Source: Flavobacteriaceae bacterium (GTDB taxonomy: Bacteria > Bacteroidota > Bacteroidia > Flavobacteriales > Flavobacteriaceae). From it: DNA of 64,000 nucleotides. A model generated the notes under the pieces. The model was not told the origin of the DNA, made no database searches, and saw only the letters and a list, made by a program, of their open reading frames with translations. The number at the start of each line of letters is the position of its first letter. The stretch's first letter is position 1. The DNA is taken from assembly GCA_030683815.1 (NCBI GenBank), contig JAUXPJ010000020.1, forward strand, positions 62,001 to 126,000. Direction: 5' to 3'. Below are positions 62,911-64,000 of this stretch, one piece after another. The position numbers and the translations under genes are program-made.

Positions 62911-64000
62911 TTATTGAGTAATGATAGAAACTTTCATTCCGTCATAAGCACCAGGAACCGATTTTGATAAAATGGTTGTGCCGTTTTTAATTCCTCTTAT
63001 TACAACAGTTTCTTTATTGAAATACACCGGATTTACCTCCATTAATTTTAGGATAGAATCATTTACAGTAAATATTTGATTGTTGTTTACCAGTAATTTA
63101 CGTGAAATTTCAATTGCCTCTTGTTCGTTTTTGGTGTTTAAATGAGCCTCTAAATACATTCCATCTTTTAAATCTTTATGACTCACTTCAATAAAAACAT
63201 TGATAGTTTGTGATGTTTGATCCACTTTACCATTAATTCTGATTACTTTCCCTTGAAACTTAAGATTCCCTTCTAAAGTATTTAATTGAACTGATTTTCC
63301 AACCGTTAAATACGAAGCATATGAAGCATTTACCGCTATTTGCATTTCAAAAACAGACGGGTCAATAAATTCTCCTAATTTTTGACCGATTCTGATAAGT
63401 GTTCCCGGGTTGACAACAGATTCGGTTAATACGCCGCTAAAAGGTGCTTTAATTTGATATTTACTCAAACGTACTTCTAAATTTTTGACATTGTAATAAT
63501 TGGCGTAAATACCTCTTCCTGATACAAATAATTTTTCTTTTTCAGAAGTTGTTTCCGGTAATTTTGGAGTAACTTTTTGAATATTAAAATTAGCCAAATA
63601 CGATTCCCATTTCAAAAAATCTTGAGGATAATCTAGACGGATATCTGGTAATATAGCTGTAATAGCATTATAAAGCGCACTTCTTTGTGATTGTAAACTC
63701 GCCGCAAATTCTTCATCAGCAATACTTAAAATGGCTTCTCCTTTGGTATAAAAAGTTCCGGGTTTGAATTCTTTTGAACTTATTTTTAAAACACCTTGAA
63801 CTTCAGCATATAACTCAATTTTGTTTTTAGCAGTTAAACTACCCGTAGCCGTAATTATAATCGGTATTTCTGTATTCTGAATCGTATCAACATAAACTGA
63901 AGCAACTATATTTTCAATTATAGGCTTTGGTTTACTTTTATCGGCAGTTAAAAATTTAAATATTAAAACGGTACTTATCAATAGGATAACACCTAAAATA
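62911..64000 (-). CDS. RND periplasmic adaptor (MFP), 5' end cut off by window edge
   Basis: At least 356 residues are visible. The frame continues upstream of 63981 through a hydrophobic stretch (ILGVILLISTVLIFKFL) that is the N-terminal membrane anchor, so the true start lies beyond position 64000. The two lipoyl half-motifs (AKNKIELYAEVQGVLKISS and YQIKAPFSGVLTESVVNPG), alpha-hairpin and beta-barrel domains follow. It couples the RND pump to TolC. It ends 15 bp before the pump gene. Confidence 0.92.
   Translation of the reverse strand, partial: ILGVILLISTVLIFKFLTADKSKPKPIIENIVASVYVDTIQNTEIPIIITATGSLTAKNKIELYAEVQGVLKISSKEFKPGTFYTKGEAILSIADEEFAASLQSQRSALYNAITAILPDIRLDYPQDFLKWESYLANFNIQKVTPKLPETTSEKEKLFVSGRGIYANYYNVKNLEVRLSKYQIKAPFSGVLTESVVNPGTLIRIGQKLGEFIDPSVFEMQIAVNASYASYLTVGKSVQLNTLEGNLKFQGKVIRINGKVDQTSQTINVFIEVSHKDLKDGMYLEAHLNTKNEQEAIEISRKLLVNNNQIFTVNDSILKLMEVNPVYFNKETVVIRGIKNGTTILSKSVPGAYDGMKVSIITQ

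Noticed and set aside
1-64000. CRISPR array, rRNA operon, riboswitch or prophage
   Set aside because: No regularly spaced repeats, no rRNA sequence, no recognisable riboswitch core, and no phage structural genes were seen; the holin-like gene alone is not evidence of a prophage.

Overview
The window is AT-rich and looks like a chromosomal segment of a member of the Bacteroidota, most likely Flavobacteriaceae. The evidence is the set of Bacteroidota-typical families (OMP_b-brl-type TonB-dependent proteins, DUF3822, DUF6787, START-like and YqgE next to HU), promoters of the TTG-N19-TAnnTTTG type, weak Shine-Dalgarno signals, and a surface-lipoprotein export signal (KDDFE after the lipid cysteine) that resembles the Flavobacterium form. 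No genus is claimed.

Positions 1-13.9 kb look accessory. At the left edge lies a partial cytosine-5 DNA methyltransferase whose N-terminus resembles the arm-DNA-binding domain of Bacteroidota tyrosine recombinases; 12-bp direct repeats lie directly before its start codon. It is followed by an envelope/stress cluster: YtxH protein, holin-like membrane protein, AI-2E-type permease, small secreted proteins, a DUF3494 ice-binding lipoprotein with an OmpA partner, a class A penicillin-binding protein, and a lipocalin/OmpA lipoprotein pair. The cluster ends at a tRNA-Met gene. Five transcription units in it share one promoter architecture with invariant spacing (TGTGAA-N24-TGTAA-N22-xAnnTTTG). I did not see this architecture in the remaining 50 kb.

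From 14 to 32.9 kb the window carries core genes: START-like protein, class IV aminotransferase, YqgE, HU, fmt, recQ, a P-loop NTPase, DUF493, three consecutive SurA-type chaperones/prolyl isomerases, rsmD, DUF3822, a RecD-like helicase, an S9 peptidase, and a pair of PLP enzymes (cysteine synthase-like plus alpha-oxoamine synthase) that could make the sulfonolipid headgroup and backbone. Decayed IS256- and IS1634-type transposase fragments follow at 32.9-33.3 kb.

From 33.5 to 64 kb are fumC, a 52-residue membrane protein, two paralogous TonB-type outer-membrane proteins around a Spy-like periplasmic protein, an ArsC-like reductase, prfB (no programmed frameshift), threonine aldolase, msrA, alkaline phosphatase, a dicarboxylate/amino-acid symporter, a MacAB-like four-gene ABC efflux set, 3-hydroxybutyryl-CoA dehydrogenase, a Gfo/Idh/MocA oxidoreductase, pcm, kdsC with a DUF2520 gene, glutathione peroxidase, and a tripartite RND efflux operon that runs off the right edge. 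A dispersed repeat of about 85 bp occurs at four intergenic sites, and several short palindromic repeats are scattered between genes.
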